Part shown: positions 8,342-17,812 of the stretch, piece by piece
Position numbering within the stretch: position 1 is the stretch's first letter
Layout: the number at the start of each line of letters is the position of its first letter
Source: Pigmentiphaga litoralis
GTDB lineage: Bacteria; Pseudomonadota; Gammaproteobacteria; Burkholderiales; Burkholderiaceae_B
DNA length: 64,000 nucleotides
Assembly (NCBI RefSeq): GCF_014651835.1
Contig: NZ_BMXQ01000001.1
Span: 62,001 to 126,000 of the forward strand
Direction of reading: 5' to 3'
Translations under genes and position numbers: made by a program
The notes under the pieces: model-generated
Seen by the model: the letters and a program-made list of their open reading frames with translations, nothing else
Databases searched by the model: none
Told to the model about the DNA's origin: nothing

Positions 8342-9163
8342 TCAGCCGTGCGTGGATGGCTCGTAGCCCAACGCGTCCGAGATCCGGTTGGCGGTTTCCA
8401 CCAGAGCGTCGATCCACGCGTCCTGCAGGCGATCGGCGGGCGCCGAGATCGACAGGCCGGCGATCAGCTTGCCCGAGTCGTCATGGATGCCCGCGGCAAT
8501 GCATCGCACGCCCAGCTCCAGTTCTTCGTTGTCGCGCGCGTAGCCGTGGTCGCGTACCTGCCCGAGTTCTTCTTCGAGCATGCCCAGGTCTTTGACGCTG
8601 TTGTCGGTATGCGCCACCAACCCCGTGCGGGACGCGTAGGCCTGGATTGACCGGCTGTCGTCGGCCGACAGGAACAGCTTGCCGGTAGACGTCAGGTGCA
8701 GTGGCGCGCGGCCACCGATGGCGCGCACGACCTGCATGCCGGACCGCTCGCTATAGGCGCGGTCGATGTAGACGATCTCGTCGCCCTGGCGGACCGACAG
8801 GTTGACCGTCTGCCCCGTCAGCCGGTGCAAGGTGCGCATGGGCGCCAGCGCGGCGTCACGGATGTTCAGGCGGCCCTTGACCAGGTGCCCGAGCTCCAGC
8901 AGCCGCATGCCCAGACAGTACATGCCGCTGTCGACACGATCGACATACCGCCCGGCGACCAGGTCGTTCAGGATGCGGTGCGCGGTCGACGGATGCAGGC
9001 CCGTGGTCAGCGCCAGTTCCTTCAGGCTGACCGGGTCGGGCTGATTGGCCAGCGCATCCAGCAGCAGCATGGTGCGCTCAAGGACCTGGATGGTGATCGG
9101 AGGTCGGGTTTCCGCCGCAGGCGCGGCTTGACCTTCCGATGTCATAGGAGAGTGTCCAGCCAT
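8342..9163 (-). CDS. IclR family transcriptional regulator
   Basis: A 273-residue regulator. The N-terminal winged helix-turn-helix is near residues 24-85 (SLKELALTTGLHPSTAHRILNDLV is the recognition helix region) and the IclR effector domain occupies residues 100-265 (GGRAPLHLTSTGKLFLS, ARDNEELELGVRCIAAGI). IclR proteins sense small metabolites and control catabolic genes. The next gene in the same direction lies upstream and no divergent target is adjacent, so the regulated genes are not evident. The start could be 9163 or 9145; neither has a strong ribosome-binding site. Confidence 0.9.
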   Translation of the reverse strand: MAGHSPMTSEGQAAPAAETRPPITIQVLERTMLLLDALANQPDPVSLKELALTTGLHPSTAHRILNDLVAGRYVDRVDSGMYCLGMRLLELGHLVKGRLNIRDAALAPMRTLHRLTGQTVNLSVRQGDEIVYIDRAYSERSGMQVVRAIGGRAPLHLTSTGKLFLSADDSRSIQAYASRTGLVAHTDNSVKDLGMLEEELGQVRDHGYARDNEELELGVRCIAAGIHDDSGKLIAGLSISAPADRLQDAWIDALVETANRISDALGYEPSTHG

Positions 9164-9278
9164 GTGTCTCTAGGTCTTTGCACGAATAATCGCAAATTCT
9201 ATCCCATATCGTGAAACAGGATAAGCCTTAAGGCTGAGTCCGCGCTCGTGTGAACCGGCGCCGCGGCCACCTGAAACC

Positions 9279-10313
9279 CTACTGGGCCGGGTTGCGGATC
9301 TGCTCGTGCACGGCGTTGACTTCGGCAATGATTTCGTCCGTCAGCACCACGTTCTGCGCGTCGATATTTTCCTTCAACTGCTCCAGCGTCGTCGCGCCGA
9401 TGATCGTGCTGTTCACGAACCACCGTGAATAGCACCAGCCCAGCGCCAATTGCGTCGGCGTCAGGCCGTGACGGCGGGCAATGTCCATGTAGCGGCGCGT
9501 GGCGGCCAGCGTCTTTTCGCGCAGATAGCGCGGGCTCCAGTCCTTGCCAAACACATTCAGGCGGCCGTGGGCGTTTTCGTCGTCGATGTACTTGCCGGTC
9601 AGCTGGCCAAATCCCAGCGGGCTGTAGGCCAGCAGGCCGACACCGGTCCGAAAGCACACTTCGTCCAGGGCTTCTTCAAAGCTGCGATTGACCAGGCTGT
9701 AGGGGTTCTGGATCGTCGCCACCGCAGGCAGGCCATGCTTGTCGGCCAGATGCAGGAATTCCATGACGCCATAGGCGCTTTCGTTGGACACGCCAAAGTG
9801 CCGGATCTTGCCGGCGCGCACCAGTTCGTCCATCACGCGCAGCTGGACTTCGATGCTTTCGGCTTCGCGTTCATTGGCGGGGTTGAAGGACGTCTGCCCG
9901 AAGTTCGGCACATTGCGGGCTGGCCAGTGGATCTGGTAGAGGTCCAGGTGATCGGTCTGCAGGCGCTTCAGGCTGGCGTCAATGGCCTGGCGGATGTTGT
10001 CGGCGTCGAGCTTGCCATTGCGCACCCATGGCATGCCGCGTGACGGACCCGCCACCTTGCTCGCCAGCACCACGCTGTCGCGCGGCTGCTTCGCCATCCA
10101 GCGGCCGATGTACTGCTCGGTCAGCGTGTAGGTGTCGGCGCTGGGGCGCACCGGGTACATCTCGGCGGTGTCGATGAAGTTCACGCCTTGCGCGACGGCA
10201 TAGTCCAGTTGCGCGTGCGCATCGGCCTCGGTGTTCTGCTGGCCGAAGGTCATCGTGCCCAGACAGATGCGCGATACGGTAATGTCGGTGTTGCCAAGCC
10301 GGGTGGTCTGCAT
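9279..10313 (-). CDS. tas: Aldo/keto reductase, Tas-like
   Basis: A 344-residue NADP(H)-dependent aldo/keto reductase, close in length to E. coli Tas. The TIM-barrel signatures are present: FIDTAEMYP (catalytic Asp and Tyr), VVLASKV (catalytic Lys), LDLYQIHWP (His) and the cofactor-binding end STIIGATTLEQLKENI. Tas-type enzymes reduce aldehydes or ketones in the cytoplasm; the physiological substrate is not established. It is the last gene of a leftward operon, 23 bases after pyrD. Confidence 0.87.
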   Translation of the reverse strand: MQTTRLGNTDITVSRICLGTMTFGQQNTEADAHAQLDYAVAQGVNFIDTAEMYPVRPSADTYTLTEQYIGRWMAKQPRDSVVLASKVAGPSRGMPWVRNGKLDADNIRQAIDASLKRLQTDHLDLYQIHWPARNVPNFGQTSFNPANEREAESIEVQLRVMDELVRAGKIRHFGVSNESAYGVMEFLHLADKHGLPAVATIQNPYSLVNRSFEEALDEVCFRTGVGLLAYSPLGFGQLTGKYIDDENAHGRLNVFGKDWSPRYLREKTLAATRRYMDIARRHGLTPTQLALGWCYSRWFVNSTIIGATTLEQLKENIDAQNVVLTDEIIAEVNAVHEQIRNPAQ

Positions 10314-10336
10314 GATGTCCCTCGGGGTGCAAGTTG

Positions 10337-11389
10337 TCAGTGGTCGGCCGAAAGCATCGCGATCGCGTTGGCGCTTTCGCGCACCAGCGCCGGGCCGCGA
10401 TAGATCAGGCCGGTGTAGATCTGGACGGCGTCAGCGCCCGCGGCGATCTTGTCGGCCGCATCGCTGCCGGTCAGGATGCCGCCCACGCCGATGATGGCCA
10501 GGCCTTTGCCGGCCTGCGCCCGCAGCCGCGAAATGACTCGCAGCGACAGGTCGCGCACCGGCGCGCCCGACAGTCCGCCGGCCTCGGCTGCATGTTGCAG
10601 CCCCTTGACCGCGTCGCGGCCCAGGGTGGTGTTGGTCGAGACCACGCCGTCGATGCCATAGCGTGGCAGCAGGTCGGCAATGGCGTCGATCTGCCCGTCG
10701 TCCAGGTCGGGCGCAATCTTCACGACCAGCGGCACGCGGCGGCCGTGCTGGTCGGCCAGGCGTTCACGCGCCTCGTGGACTCGCTGCAGCAAGGACGACA
10801 GTTCGTCGGCGCCCTGCAGCGCGCGCAGGTTCTTGGTGTTGGGCGACGACACATTGATCGACACGTAATCGGCATGGTCGTAGCAGCCGGCCAGGCAGGT
10901 CAGATAGTCGTCGACGGCGTTTTCGATCGGCGTCGTCAGGTTCTTGCCGATGTTCAGGCCCAGGATGCCGCCCTGCGACCGGTAGCGGCTGCGTTGCACG
11001 TTGGCCAGGAAGGTATCCAGGCCGTCGTTGTTGAATCCCATCCGGTTGATGACAGCGTGCGCCGCGGGCAGGCGGAACATGCGGGGCAGGGGATTGCCGG
11101 GTTGCGAGCGCGGCGTGACCGTGCCGATTTCCATGAAGCCGAAGCCCAGGCTGCCCAGCGCGTCGATGTGATCGCCGTTCTTGTCGAGGCCGGCGGCAAG
11201 GCCCACCGGGTTCTTCAATGTCAGTCCCATCAACTGGCGGGGCTGGTTGGGCGCGCCGCCGAACAGGCGGGTCAGACCCAGGTCGTGCGCCGTATGCAGG
11301 GACGTCATCGTGACGCGATGCGCGGTTTCAGGCTCGAGAGAGAACAGCGCGGGACGGACCAGCGGATAGGCTTGGAAAAGCAAGGACAT
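10337..11389 (-). CDS. pyrD: Dihydroorotate dehydrogenase (quinone), class 2
   Basis: A 350-residue FMN enzyme that oxidises dihydroorotate to orotate in pyrimidine synthesis, passing electrons to membrane quinone. The N-terminal amphipathic helix ([24 protein letters not shown]) marks the membrane-bound class 2 enzyme. [13 protein letters not shown] and [12 protein letters not shown] bind FMN and substrate; the catalytic Ser of class 2 lies in the latter. VSTNTT and GVGGI complete the FMN site. It sits 15 bases downstream of bpt in the nudix-aat-bpt-pyrD-tas operon. Confidence 0.95.
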   Translation of the reverse strand: MSLLFQAYPLVRPALFSLEPETAHRVTMTSLHTAHDLGLTRLFGGAPNQPRQLMGLTLKNPVGLAAGLDKNGDHIDALGSLGFGFMEIGTVTPRSQPGNPLPRMFRLPAAHAVINRMGFNNDGLDTFLANVQRSRYRSQGGILGLNIGKNLTTPIENAVDDYLTCLAGCYDHADYVSINVSSPNTKNLRALQGADELSSLLQRVHEARERLADQHGRRVPLVVKIAPDLDDGQIDAIADLLPRYGIDGVVSTNTTLGRDAVKGLQHAAEAGGLSGAPVRDLSLRVISRLRAQAGKGLAIIGVGGILTGSDAADKIAAGADAVQIYTGLIYRGPALVRESANAIAMLSADH

Positions 11390-11404
11390 CAGGAAAGGGT
11401 TCGA

Positions 11405-12241
11405 TCAGGAAGGGTTGCCGTTGCCGCCCGGACCGCCGCGAGGCGGATGGACGACGTGCGAGACGGGAATGGTCACCACGGAGGGTGACGCAGGCGTGGG
11501 CGGAGGTGGGGCGAAGTCCGGCTCGTAGGTCTGCCACTCGCCATTGACCAGGACCTGGATGGGCTGGAAGGCCGTCTTGTACGCCATCTTGGGACTTTCG
11601 GCGATCCAGTACCCCAGGTACAGGTAGGGCAGGTCGAGCAGCTTGCACTGTTCGATCTGCCAGAGAATGTTCCACGTGCCCAGGCTGCCGTGCAGATCGG
11701 GATCGTAGAAGGTGTAGACGGACGACAGGCCATCGGCCAGGACATCCATGATGGATACCATCAGCAATGTGCCGTCGGCATTGCGAAATTCGACCAGCCG
11801 CGTGTTGACCCGGCTTTGCAGCAGGAACTGCGCATACTGGTCGCGGCTGTCCTGGTCCATGCCGCCGCCCTTGTGGCGCGTCGACTGGTAACGCAGATAC
11901 AGCGCGTAGTGTTCGGCCGAATACGCCAGTTCGGCGACGAATACCTGCAGGTCGGCGTGCTTGCGCCACGTGCGGCGCTGGGTGCGCCGCGGCTCGAAGG
12001 TGTGCACCGGAATGCGCACCGGCACGCAGGCACGGCAGCCGTCGCAATGCGGGCGGTAGGTGAACACGCCGCTGCGGCGGAAGCCGACGCGCACCAGTTC
12101 GGCATACACGTCGGCGTTGATCAGATGGCTGGGGGTGGCGACCTGCGAGCGCGCCAGGCGGTCGCTGAGATAGCTGCACGGATACGGCGCCGTCGCATAG
12201 AACTGCAAAGCGGAGAAGGGCAGGTCTCGGAGGTACGTCAC
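11405..12241 (-). CDS. bpt: Aspartate/glutamate leucyltransferase (Bpt, arginyltransferase-like)
   Basis: A 278-residue N-degron enzyme of the Ate1/Bpt family. Bacterial Bpt transfers leucine from tRNA to proteins with N-terminal Asp or Glu, marking them for ClpAP. Diagnostic features are [15 protein letters not shown] near the N-terminus, the Cys cluster [13 protein letters not shown], and the C-terminal GNAT-like half with [17 protein letters not shown]. Its ATG overlaps the stop of aat by four bases, so both leucyl-transfer enzymes are made together. A Pro-rich tail (PPPPTPASP) follows the conserved core. Confidence 0.93.
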   Translation of the reverse strand: MTYLRDLPFSALQFYATAPYPCSYLSDRLARSQVATPSHLINADVYAELVRVGFRRSGVFTYRPHCDGCRACVPVRIPVHTFEPRRTQRRTWRKHADLQVFVAELAYSAEHYALYLRYQSTRHKGGGMDQDSRDQYAQFLLQSRVNTRLVEFRNADGTLLMVSIMDVLADGLSSVYTFYDPDLHGSLGTWNILWQIEQCKLLDLPYLYLGYWIAESPKMAYKTAFQPIQVLVNGEWQTYEPDFAPPPPTPASPSVVTIPVSHVVHPPRGGPGGNGNPS

Positions 12242-13059
12242 TGGTCAACCCCGTTGGAAGCCGCGGCTGCGACTGCGGCATTTGCTGCAGGGGCAGGCGC
12301 CGCGAAAGACAGGGGTATCAGCCGGCCATCGGCGAGTATCCTGCCCGGATGCCAGGGCACGCCTGGCATCGCTACCGATTCTACAAGCTTGGACTCGAAT
12401 TCGCTGCGGGAAATTGTGCCGCCGCCCAGCGACGTCAGGTGCCGGGTGTCCTGCTGGCAGTCGATCATGCGCACGCCGTGCTGCGACAGGTAGCGCACCA
12501 GGTAGGCCAGCGCGATCTTGGAAGCATCGGGAACGCGGGTGAACATCGACTCGCCAAAGAACGCCTGGCCGATGCTCACCCCGTAAAGGCCGCCGGCCAG
12601 TTCGCCATCAATCCAGGTTTCGATGGAATGCACGCCGCCTTCCTGGTGCCAGGCAAGGTAGGCCGCCTGCATGGCCGGGGAAATCCAGGTGGCTGGCTGC
12701 AGGTGGTCGCGCGGCGCGGCGCAGGCACGCATCACCTCGGCGCAGGCCGTGTCCACCCGGATCTCATAGCGGGCGTCCCGATCGACCTGCCGCAGTTTCT
12801 TGCGCAGTGAATGGGACGGCGCAAAGCGGTCGGTAAACAGCACCATGCGCGGGTCCGGGCTCCACCACAGGATCGGCTCGCCTTCCAGGAACCACGGAAA
12901 GATGCCGTGCGAGTAGGCATCGCGCAGCCGGGCTACGGACAGGTCGGCGCCCACCGCCAGCAAGCCGGCAGGCGAGACCAGCGCCCGGTCCAGCGGCGGG
13001 AACGGCGTGTCGGGCCCGAGCAGTGCGGGCATCCGTTGGCGTAGCGTGGCCTGACTCAC
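12238..13059 (-). CDS. aat: Leucyl/phenylalanyl-tRNA--protein transferase
   Basis: A 273-residue cytoplasmic enzyme that adds Leu or Phe to proteins with N-terminal Lys or Arg, feeding them to ClpS-ClpAP. Family motifs are seen in order: [58 protein letters not shown] and [17 protein letters not shown] low-complexity Ala-rich tail (residues about 252-268) follows the domain. It begins seven bases after the NUDIX gene and overlaps bpt by four bases. Confidence 0.95.
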   Translation of the reverse strand: MSQATLRQRMPALLGPDTPFPPLDRALVSPAGLLAVGADLSVARLRDAYSHGIFPWFLEGEPILWWSPDPRMVLFTDRFAPSHSLRKKLRQVDRDARYEIRVDTACAEVMRACAAPRDHLQPATWISPAMQAAYLAWHQEGGVHSIETWIDGELAGGLYGVSIGQAFFGESMFTRVPDASKIALAYLVRYLSQHGVRMIDCQQDTRHLTSLGGGTISRSEFESKLVESVAMPGVPWHPGRILADGRLIPLSFAAPAPAANAAVAAAASNGVDQ

Positions 13060-13066
13060 GGCGCCC

Positions 13067-13675
13067 TCATGCAGGTTCGTCGGGGGTCGGGATCATGCCG
13101 TGGCTCAGGGCCTGGCTGTGCACCTGGAAGCTGCCGGCGGCCCGGTCGGCAAAGAACAGCCGCAGGGTGGTCGAAATGGACCGGAAGGCCAGGTCGTCCC
13201 AGGGGATCTCGGCTTCGGTGAACAGCTTGGCTTCCAGGCTTTCGGGACCCGGATCGAAACGATCGTGGGTCAGGTCGGCCAGGTAGAAGATGTGCACCTG
13301 GTCCACATGCGGAATGTCGATCATGCTGAACAAGGCGCCCATGGTGAAGGTCGCGCCCGCTTCTTCGCGGGTTTCGCGCGCGGCGCCTTCTTCGGTGGTT
13401 TCGCCCAGTTCCATGAAACCGGCCGGCAGTGTCCAGTAGCCATGGCGCGGTTCGATCGCGCGGCGGCACAGCAGGATCTTGTCCCCCCACACCGGAACGG
13501 TGCCCAGCACCATGCGCGGGTTCTGGTAATGGATTGCGCCGCAGTTGTCGCACAGGTCGCGAACGCGGTTGTCGTCGTCGGGAATGCGGCGCGCAAGCAC
13601 GCTGCCGCACTGCGAGCAGAAGCGCTGGGCCCGCGGTGCGGGAAAGTAGGTGACCGTACGAAGGGGAGCAGTCAT
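13067..13675 (-). CDS. NUDIX hydrolase with N-terminal zinc ribbon
   Basis: A 202-residue protein. The N-terminal Cys4 zinc ribbon (CSQCG at 18-22 and CDNCG at 40-44) is followed by a NUDIX domain with a complete Nudix box, [22 protein letters not shown]. NudC-type and related enzymes with this ribbon hydrolyse NADH or other nucleoside diphosphates. Length and arrangement are closer to small zinc-ribbon NUDIX proteins than to full NudC, so I do not assign the substrate. It is the first gene of the nudix-aat-bpt-pyrD-tas operon. Confidence 0.87.
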   Translation of the reverse strand: MTAPLRTVTYFPAPRAQRFCSQCGSVLARRIPDDDNRVRDLCDNCGAIHYQNPRMVLGTVPVWGDKILLCRRAIEPRHGYWTLPAGFMELGETTEEGAARETREEAGATFTMGALFSMIDIPHVDQVHIFYLADLTHDRFDPGPESLEAKLFTEAEIPWDDLAFRSISTTLRLFFADRAAGSFQVHSQALSHGMIPTPDEPA

Positions 13676-13774
13676 GTCATATCCAAGCGGGCGGTTGCCC
13701 GGATGGCAAGTTCCCTGTGAGCGTTGGCCGATGGACGCGGGTGATGGAAACCGCGGAATCTGGCGAACGGGTGT

Positions 13775-14524
13775 TCATAAAAAACTGGCGACGCCTTGCA
13801 CAAGATAAACCGACGCCACGCTCAGGACAATGCCGCGCGTCCATTTGCGGAACTGCTGGTCGCTCATGCGCTCGAGCACGACCCGGCTCAGGCTGGTGCC
13901 GGCAACCGCGCACCCCAGCAGTATCGCCCATTGCAGCCAGTGCAGCGTGACGGTCTGCTGGTTCATGATGCCGCCAAAGTAGATCAGCCGCGATCCGTGG
14001 CCCAGCACCTGGCAGGTGGCCTTGGTGGCGACCACCTTGCGCCGGTCCATGGTGGTGGATCGCACAAAAAAGATATCCAGGATCGGCCCCGTCACGCCGC
14101 TCAGGAACTGCAGCGTCTGGCAGACGAAGCCGCAGATCTCGGCGCCCCATTTTGCTTCGGCCTGGGGAGCAAAGCGCGGTGGCACGACCAGCGCCACGAA
14201 CGGACTGATGCCCAGGATCAGCAGCACGACGCCGCGGCTTGGCACCAGTTGCACCGCCAGGAAGACGCCGAACGCCAGCGTGGCGCCGATCGCAAACCGC
14301 CCCACGATGCGCCATTCGGTATGGCCGCGCCACAGAATGGCGCGCCATCCGTTGGACGTCAGCTGCATTGCACTTTGCAGCACCATGGCCGACGCGACCG
14401 GCAGCATCAGCAGCAGGGCGCCCATCAGGACCATGCCGCCCGCCATGCCGAAAATGCCCGACATGAAAGACGTGGCGACCACCAGAAAAGCGACCGTAGC
14501 GAAAATGGCGGTCGTCATGCGCAT
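13775..14524 (-). CDS. TSUP/TauE-SafE family membrane permease
   Basis: A 249-residue integral membrane protein with about eight hydrophobic segments and two related halves. MSGIFGMAGGMVLMGALLLMLP is the typical N-terminal glycine-rich motif and QTLQFLSGVTGPILDIFF opens the second half. Relatives export sulfite, sulfoacetate or other small anions; nothing here fixes the substrate. It lies 99 bases upstream of the NUDIX operon in the same direction and has ordinary base composition. Confidence 0.85.
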   Translation of the reverse strand: MRMTTAIFATVAFLVVATSFMSGIFGMAGGMVLMGALLLMLPVASAMVLQSAMQLTSNGWRAILWRGHTEWRIVGRFAIGATLAFGVFLAVQLVPSRGVVLLILGISPFVALVVPPRFAPQAEAKWGAEICGFVCQTLQFLSGVTGPILDIFFVRSTTMDRRKVVATKATCQVLGHGSRLIYFGGIMNQQTVTLHWLQWAILLGCAVAGTSLSRVVLERMSDQQFRKWTRGIVLSVASVYLVQGVASFL

Positions 14525-14657
14525 GACTCCTGTAAAGGCGGAACCACGGCGTGGTGACGGCCCGGCGGCATTATATAAGGCGCACTTCCAGTCGGGTCCG
14601 GGAATCGCCTCGGCAGGGCGGTTGATGCGGCGCTTGAGGGGTGGCCAGCCCGCCCGC

Positions 14658-14686
14658 TTGCCCCGGAGGACCGGTTGGTATATACT
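14658..14686 (+). promoter_or_regulatory. Sigma70 promoter of tRNA-fMet
   Basis: TTGCCC (14658-14663), a 17-base spacer and TATACT (14681-14686) end 12 bases before the tRNA, an ideal distance for a short 5' leader. Confidence 0.75.
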
Positions 14687-14698
14687 TCTTTTCTCAGA

Positions 14699-14775
14699 CG
14701 CGGGGTGGAGCAGTCTGGCAGCTCGTCGGGCTCATAACCCGAAGGTCACAGGTTCAAATCCTGTCCCCGCAACCA
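14699..14775 (+). tRNA. Initiator tRNA-fMet (CAU anticodon)
   Basis: A 77-base tRNA with encoded CCA. The anticodon CAT is at 14733-14735. Initiator identity is shown by the C1-A72 mismatch at the acceptor end and three consecutive G-C pairs in the anticodon stem (GGG 14728-14730 with CCC 14738-14740). It stands alone with its own promoter and terminator, not in a tRNA array. Confidence 0.97.
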
Positions 14776-14788
14776 AATGCTTGACAAG

Positions 14789-14826
14789 AAACCGTCTCAA
14801 GGTAATCGCCTTGGGGCGGTTTTTTT
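14789..14826 (+). terminator. Intrinsic terminator of tRNA-fMet
   Basis: A hairpin 14789-14802 with 14809-14822, with one mismatched region near its middle (GTCT opposite GGGC-type pairing), followed by an unbroken T run to 14826. Confidence 0.8.
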
Positions 14827-14884
14827 ATGGGCCACGGATCAAGCCTTGGTCATTTCCCAAGCAGGTGGACATCACGGGACATGA

Positions 14885-17812
14885 TCAACCCTTGATCATG
14901 TCCCGTACCCGTAATATCAAGGCGTCCACCGCGAACGGCTTGGTGATCATCTGCATGCCGGGCTCCAGGAAGCCGTTCGCGATCGTGGCGTTTTCGGCGT
15001 AGCCGGTCATGAACAGCACCTTGAGCGTGGGCCGATGCACGCGCGCTGCGTCGACGACCTGCCGGCCGTTGAGTCCAGGCAGGCCCATGTCGGTAATCAA
15101 CAGGTCAACGCGCGCGCCGGACAGCAGCAGCTTCAGGCCCGACGGACCGTCGGCGGCTTCCATGGTCTGGTAGCCCAGGTCCTGCAGCACTTCCACGACC
15201 AGGTCGCGCACCACGGTCTCATCTTCGATGACCAGCACCACCTCGCCCGAAACGACGCCCTGCGCGGCGCTCAAGCCACCCTGCTCGTCATCCATGCTGT
15301 CCGCGTCGCCATGGAAGCGCGGCAGGTACAGCTTGACGGTGGTGCCCCGGCCGACTTCCGAATAGATCTTTGCGTAGCCCTCGGACTGGCGCGCAAACCC
15401 GTAGATCATGGACAGCCCCAGGCCGGTGCCCTGGCCGATGGGCTTGGTCGTGAAGAAGGGCTCGAACGCGCGCGCGATCGTGTCCTTGGTCATGCCCGTG
15501 CCGGTGTCAGTCACGCACACGCAGACATACTGGCCCGGGCGCACGTTGCCCAGGCGCGCGGCATAGGCCAGGTCGATATGGGCGTTGCACGTTTCGATGG
15601 TCAGGGTGCCGCCGTCGGGCATGGCGTCCCGCCCGTTGATCACCAGGTTCAACACCGCGCTTTCCAGTTGGTGCGGATCGCACATGGATTGCCACAGCCC
15701 GCCGGCCGTCACGATCTCCAACGCGATGTTTTCGCCTATGGTCCGGCGCAGCAGGTCTTCCATCCCGCTCACGAGGCGGTTGGCGTTGACCGCCTTGGGG
15801 TCCAGCGGCTGCCGGCGCGAGAACGCAAGCAGGCGGTGGGTCAGGGCCGCCGCGCGATTGGCGGATGTCGTGGCGGCAGTGGCATAGCGCGCCAGCTTGT
15901 CGGTCTGCCCCCGCGCCATCTGGCGCTGCAGCAGGTCCAGAGAGCCGATGACGCCTGTCAGCAGATTGTTGAAGTCGTGCGCGATGCCGCCCGTCAACTG
16001 GCCCACGGCCTCCATTTTCTGCGCCTGCCGCAGCTGTTCTTCGGTGTGCGCCAGGGCCAGCGCCTGCTCGCGTTCGGCCGTGAGGTCGCGTCCGGTGGCG
16101 TACGTGACGTCGCTGGCGGGAGCCGATACCCATGAAATCCAGCGAATGGAGCCGTCTTTGTGCCGATATCGGTTGACGATGGTCGGGCGTCCGCCGGCAG
16201 CGGCCGCACGATAGGCATCGATCGTGCTCTCGTGGTCGTCGGTCGCGACAAATTCCGTCACGTGGCGCCCGATCAGCTCTGCAGCCGCATACCCCAGCAT
16301 CGCGGTCCAGGCCGGATTGACGCGCCGGAACACGCCACTGAAGTCGCTGACCAGCATCAGGTCCGGCGACGTGTCCCACATCTGGTCGCGCTCGGCCGTC
16401 CGTTCCACGACCTGCTGTTCCAGAGTTTCGTTGAGCCGCTGCAGGGCTTCTTCGGCCCTGCGGCGGGCCGAGATGTCATTGAACAGGATGGCGACACGGC
16501 CTTCGCTCGTGTCGCCGGTGCGGAACGCAAACACGTCGAACCAGCGTTCCAGCGTGGCCGACCCTTGTTCGAAGCGCATGGGCTCGCCCGTCCGGGCGAC
16601 GCGGCCGTAGACGTCGTACCAGTGCTCTTCCAGCTCGGGCAGGGCCTTGCGCAGCCATTGGTTCACGATGGCCTGCGGAAACCCGGTCTGCTCGAAAAAG
16701 GCCGGATTGGCCTCGACCACCCGGTAATCCACGAGATCGCCCGACAGGTCGACTTCGACCACGCAGAACCCGGATTCGATCGACTCGAACAAGGTGCGGT
16801 AGCGCGCCTCGCTTCGGGTCAGCTGCTCTTCGGCATGTCGGCGGTCCTGGATGTCGATGACCGAGCCGATGTACCCCAGGAACGTGCCATCGGCGCCAAA
16901 GCGCGGCAAGGCCGCATCGATCGCCCAGTGGTAGGACCCATCGGCATGCCGCAGGCGGTATTCCAGCCGGAACGGCGTGCGCGTGGCGTTGGCGTCCAGG
17001 AAAATCTGACTGCTACGCTGGCTGTCTTCGGGATGGGTCGCCGTCAGCCACCCCAGGCCGACGGCCTTGTCCGGCGTCTGGCCGGTAAATTCGTACCATC
17101 GCTGGTTCAGGTAGGTGCACGCGCCGTCGGCATCGGTCACCCACAGCATGACGGGTGCGTGATCCGCCATGTTGCGAAACCGCGCCACGCTATCGACGGC
17201 TTCATTGCGGGTGCGGGTCAGTTCGTCGTAGCGGCGATCGCGCTCCAGGATCTCGCGGTGCAGGTCCAGTTGCGCCATGACCTGGCGGGCAAGCACGCGT
17301 AGCGACTTCTGCTGAAGGGCCGTCAGGGAACGCGGCTGATAGTCCAGCACGCACAGGGTGCCGATGGGCACGCCCTCGGCAGTCTTGAGCAGGGCTCCGG
17401 CGTAGAAGCGCAGTCTTGGTTCGCCCGTGACCAGCGGATTGCAGGCAAAACGCGCATCTTGCGTGGCGTCGGGCACCAGCAGGAAGTCATCTTCCTGCAA
17501 CGCATGGATGCAGAACGAGCTGTCCAGCGGCGTCTCGCGCACGCCCAGGCCGACCTCTGCCTTGAAGAACTGGCGATTGCCGGTGATCAGGTTGACGGCG
17601 GCGATCGGCGCGTCGCACAGGTCGGCGGCAAGCTCGGCCAGTTCGTCGAACGAGGCTTCCCGTGGCGTGTCGAGCACGTCATAGCAGGCCAGGGCGGCAA
17701 GCCGTTGCGTGGCACGGGGATCCTGCGCGGCGTCGTGGCTCGAGTCGGGTGTCGGGGTCGATGACACCGTATCAGCCCGATGCCGTGGCCACGACAGCCC
17801 GGTTCCGGCCAT
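14885..17812 (-). CDS. Hybrid sensor histidine kinase (GAF-PAS-PAS-PAS-HisKA-HATPase-REC)
   Basis: A 975-residue soluble hybrid kinase with no membrane segments. In order: a GAF domain (about 36-185), three PAS domains (206-325, 333-450, 472-580), HisKA with phospho-acceptor His612 in GGIAHDFNNLL, HATPase (N-box near 722-727, DTGTG 769-773, GTGLGL 795-800) and a C-terminal receiver with acceptor Asp908 (ITDMG) and Lys958. It should sense a cytoplasmic signal and pass phosphate to an unlinked phosphotransfer protein. It is the last gene after siaD. The ATG at 17812 overlaps siaD by 41 bases; a GTG at 17767, just after the siaD stop, is an alternative start. Confidence 0.92.
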   Translation of the reverse strand: MAGTGLSWPRHRADTVSSTPTPDSSHDAAQDPRATQRLAALACYDVLDTPREASFDELAELAADLCDAPIAAVNLITGNRQFFKAEVGLGVRETPLDSSFCIHALQEDDFLLVPDATQDARFACNPLVTGEPRLRFYAGALLKTAEGVPIGTLCVLDYQPRSLTALQQKSLRVLARQVMAQLDLHREILERDRRYDELTRTRNEAVDSVARFRNMADHAPVMLWVTDADGACTYLNQRWYEFTGQTPDKAVGLGWLTATHPEDSQRSSQIFLDANATRTPFRLEYRLRHADGSYHWAIDAALPRFGADGTFLGYIGSVIDIQDRRHAEEQLTRSEARYRTLFESIESGFCVVEVDLSGDLVDYRVVEANPAFFEQTGFPQAIVNQWLRKALPELEEHWYDVYGRVARTGEPMRFEQGSATLERWFDVFAFRTGDTSEGRVAILFNDISARRRAEEALQRLNETLEQQVVERTAERDQMWDTSPDLMLVSDFSGVFRRVNPAWTAMLGYAAAELIGRHVTEFVATDDHESTIDAYRAAAAGGRPTIVNRYRHKDGSIRWISWVSAPASDVTYATGRDLTAEREQALALAHTEEQLRQAQKMEAVGQLTGGIAHDFNNLLTGVIGSLDLLQRQMARGQTDKLARYATAATTSANRAAALTHRLLAFSRRQPLDPKAVNANRLVSGMEDLLRRTIGENIALEIVTAGGLWQSMCDPHQLESAVLNLVINGRDAMPDGGTLTIETCNAHIDLAYAARLGNVRPGQYVCVCVTDTGTGMTKDTIARAFEPFFTTKPIGQGTGLGLSMIYGFARQSEGYAKIYSEVGRGTTVKLYLPRFHGDADSMDDEQGGLSAAQGVVSGEVVLVIEDETVVRDLVVEVLQDLGYQTMEAADGPSGLKLLLSGARVDLLITDMGLPGLNGRQVVDAARVHRPTLKVLFMTGYAENATIANGFLEPGMQMITKPFAVDALILRVRDMIKG

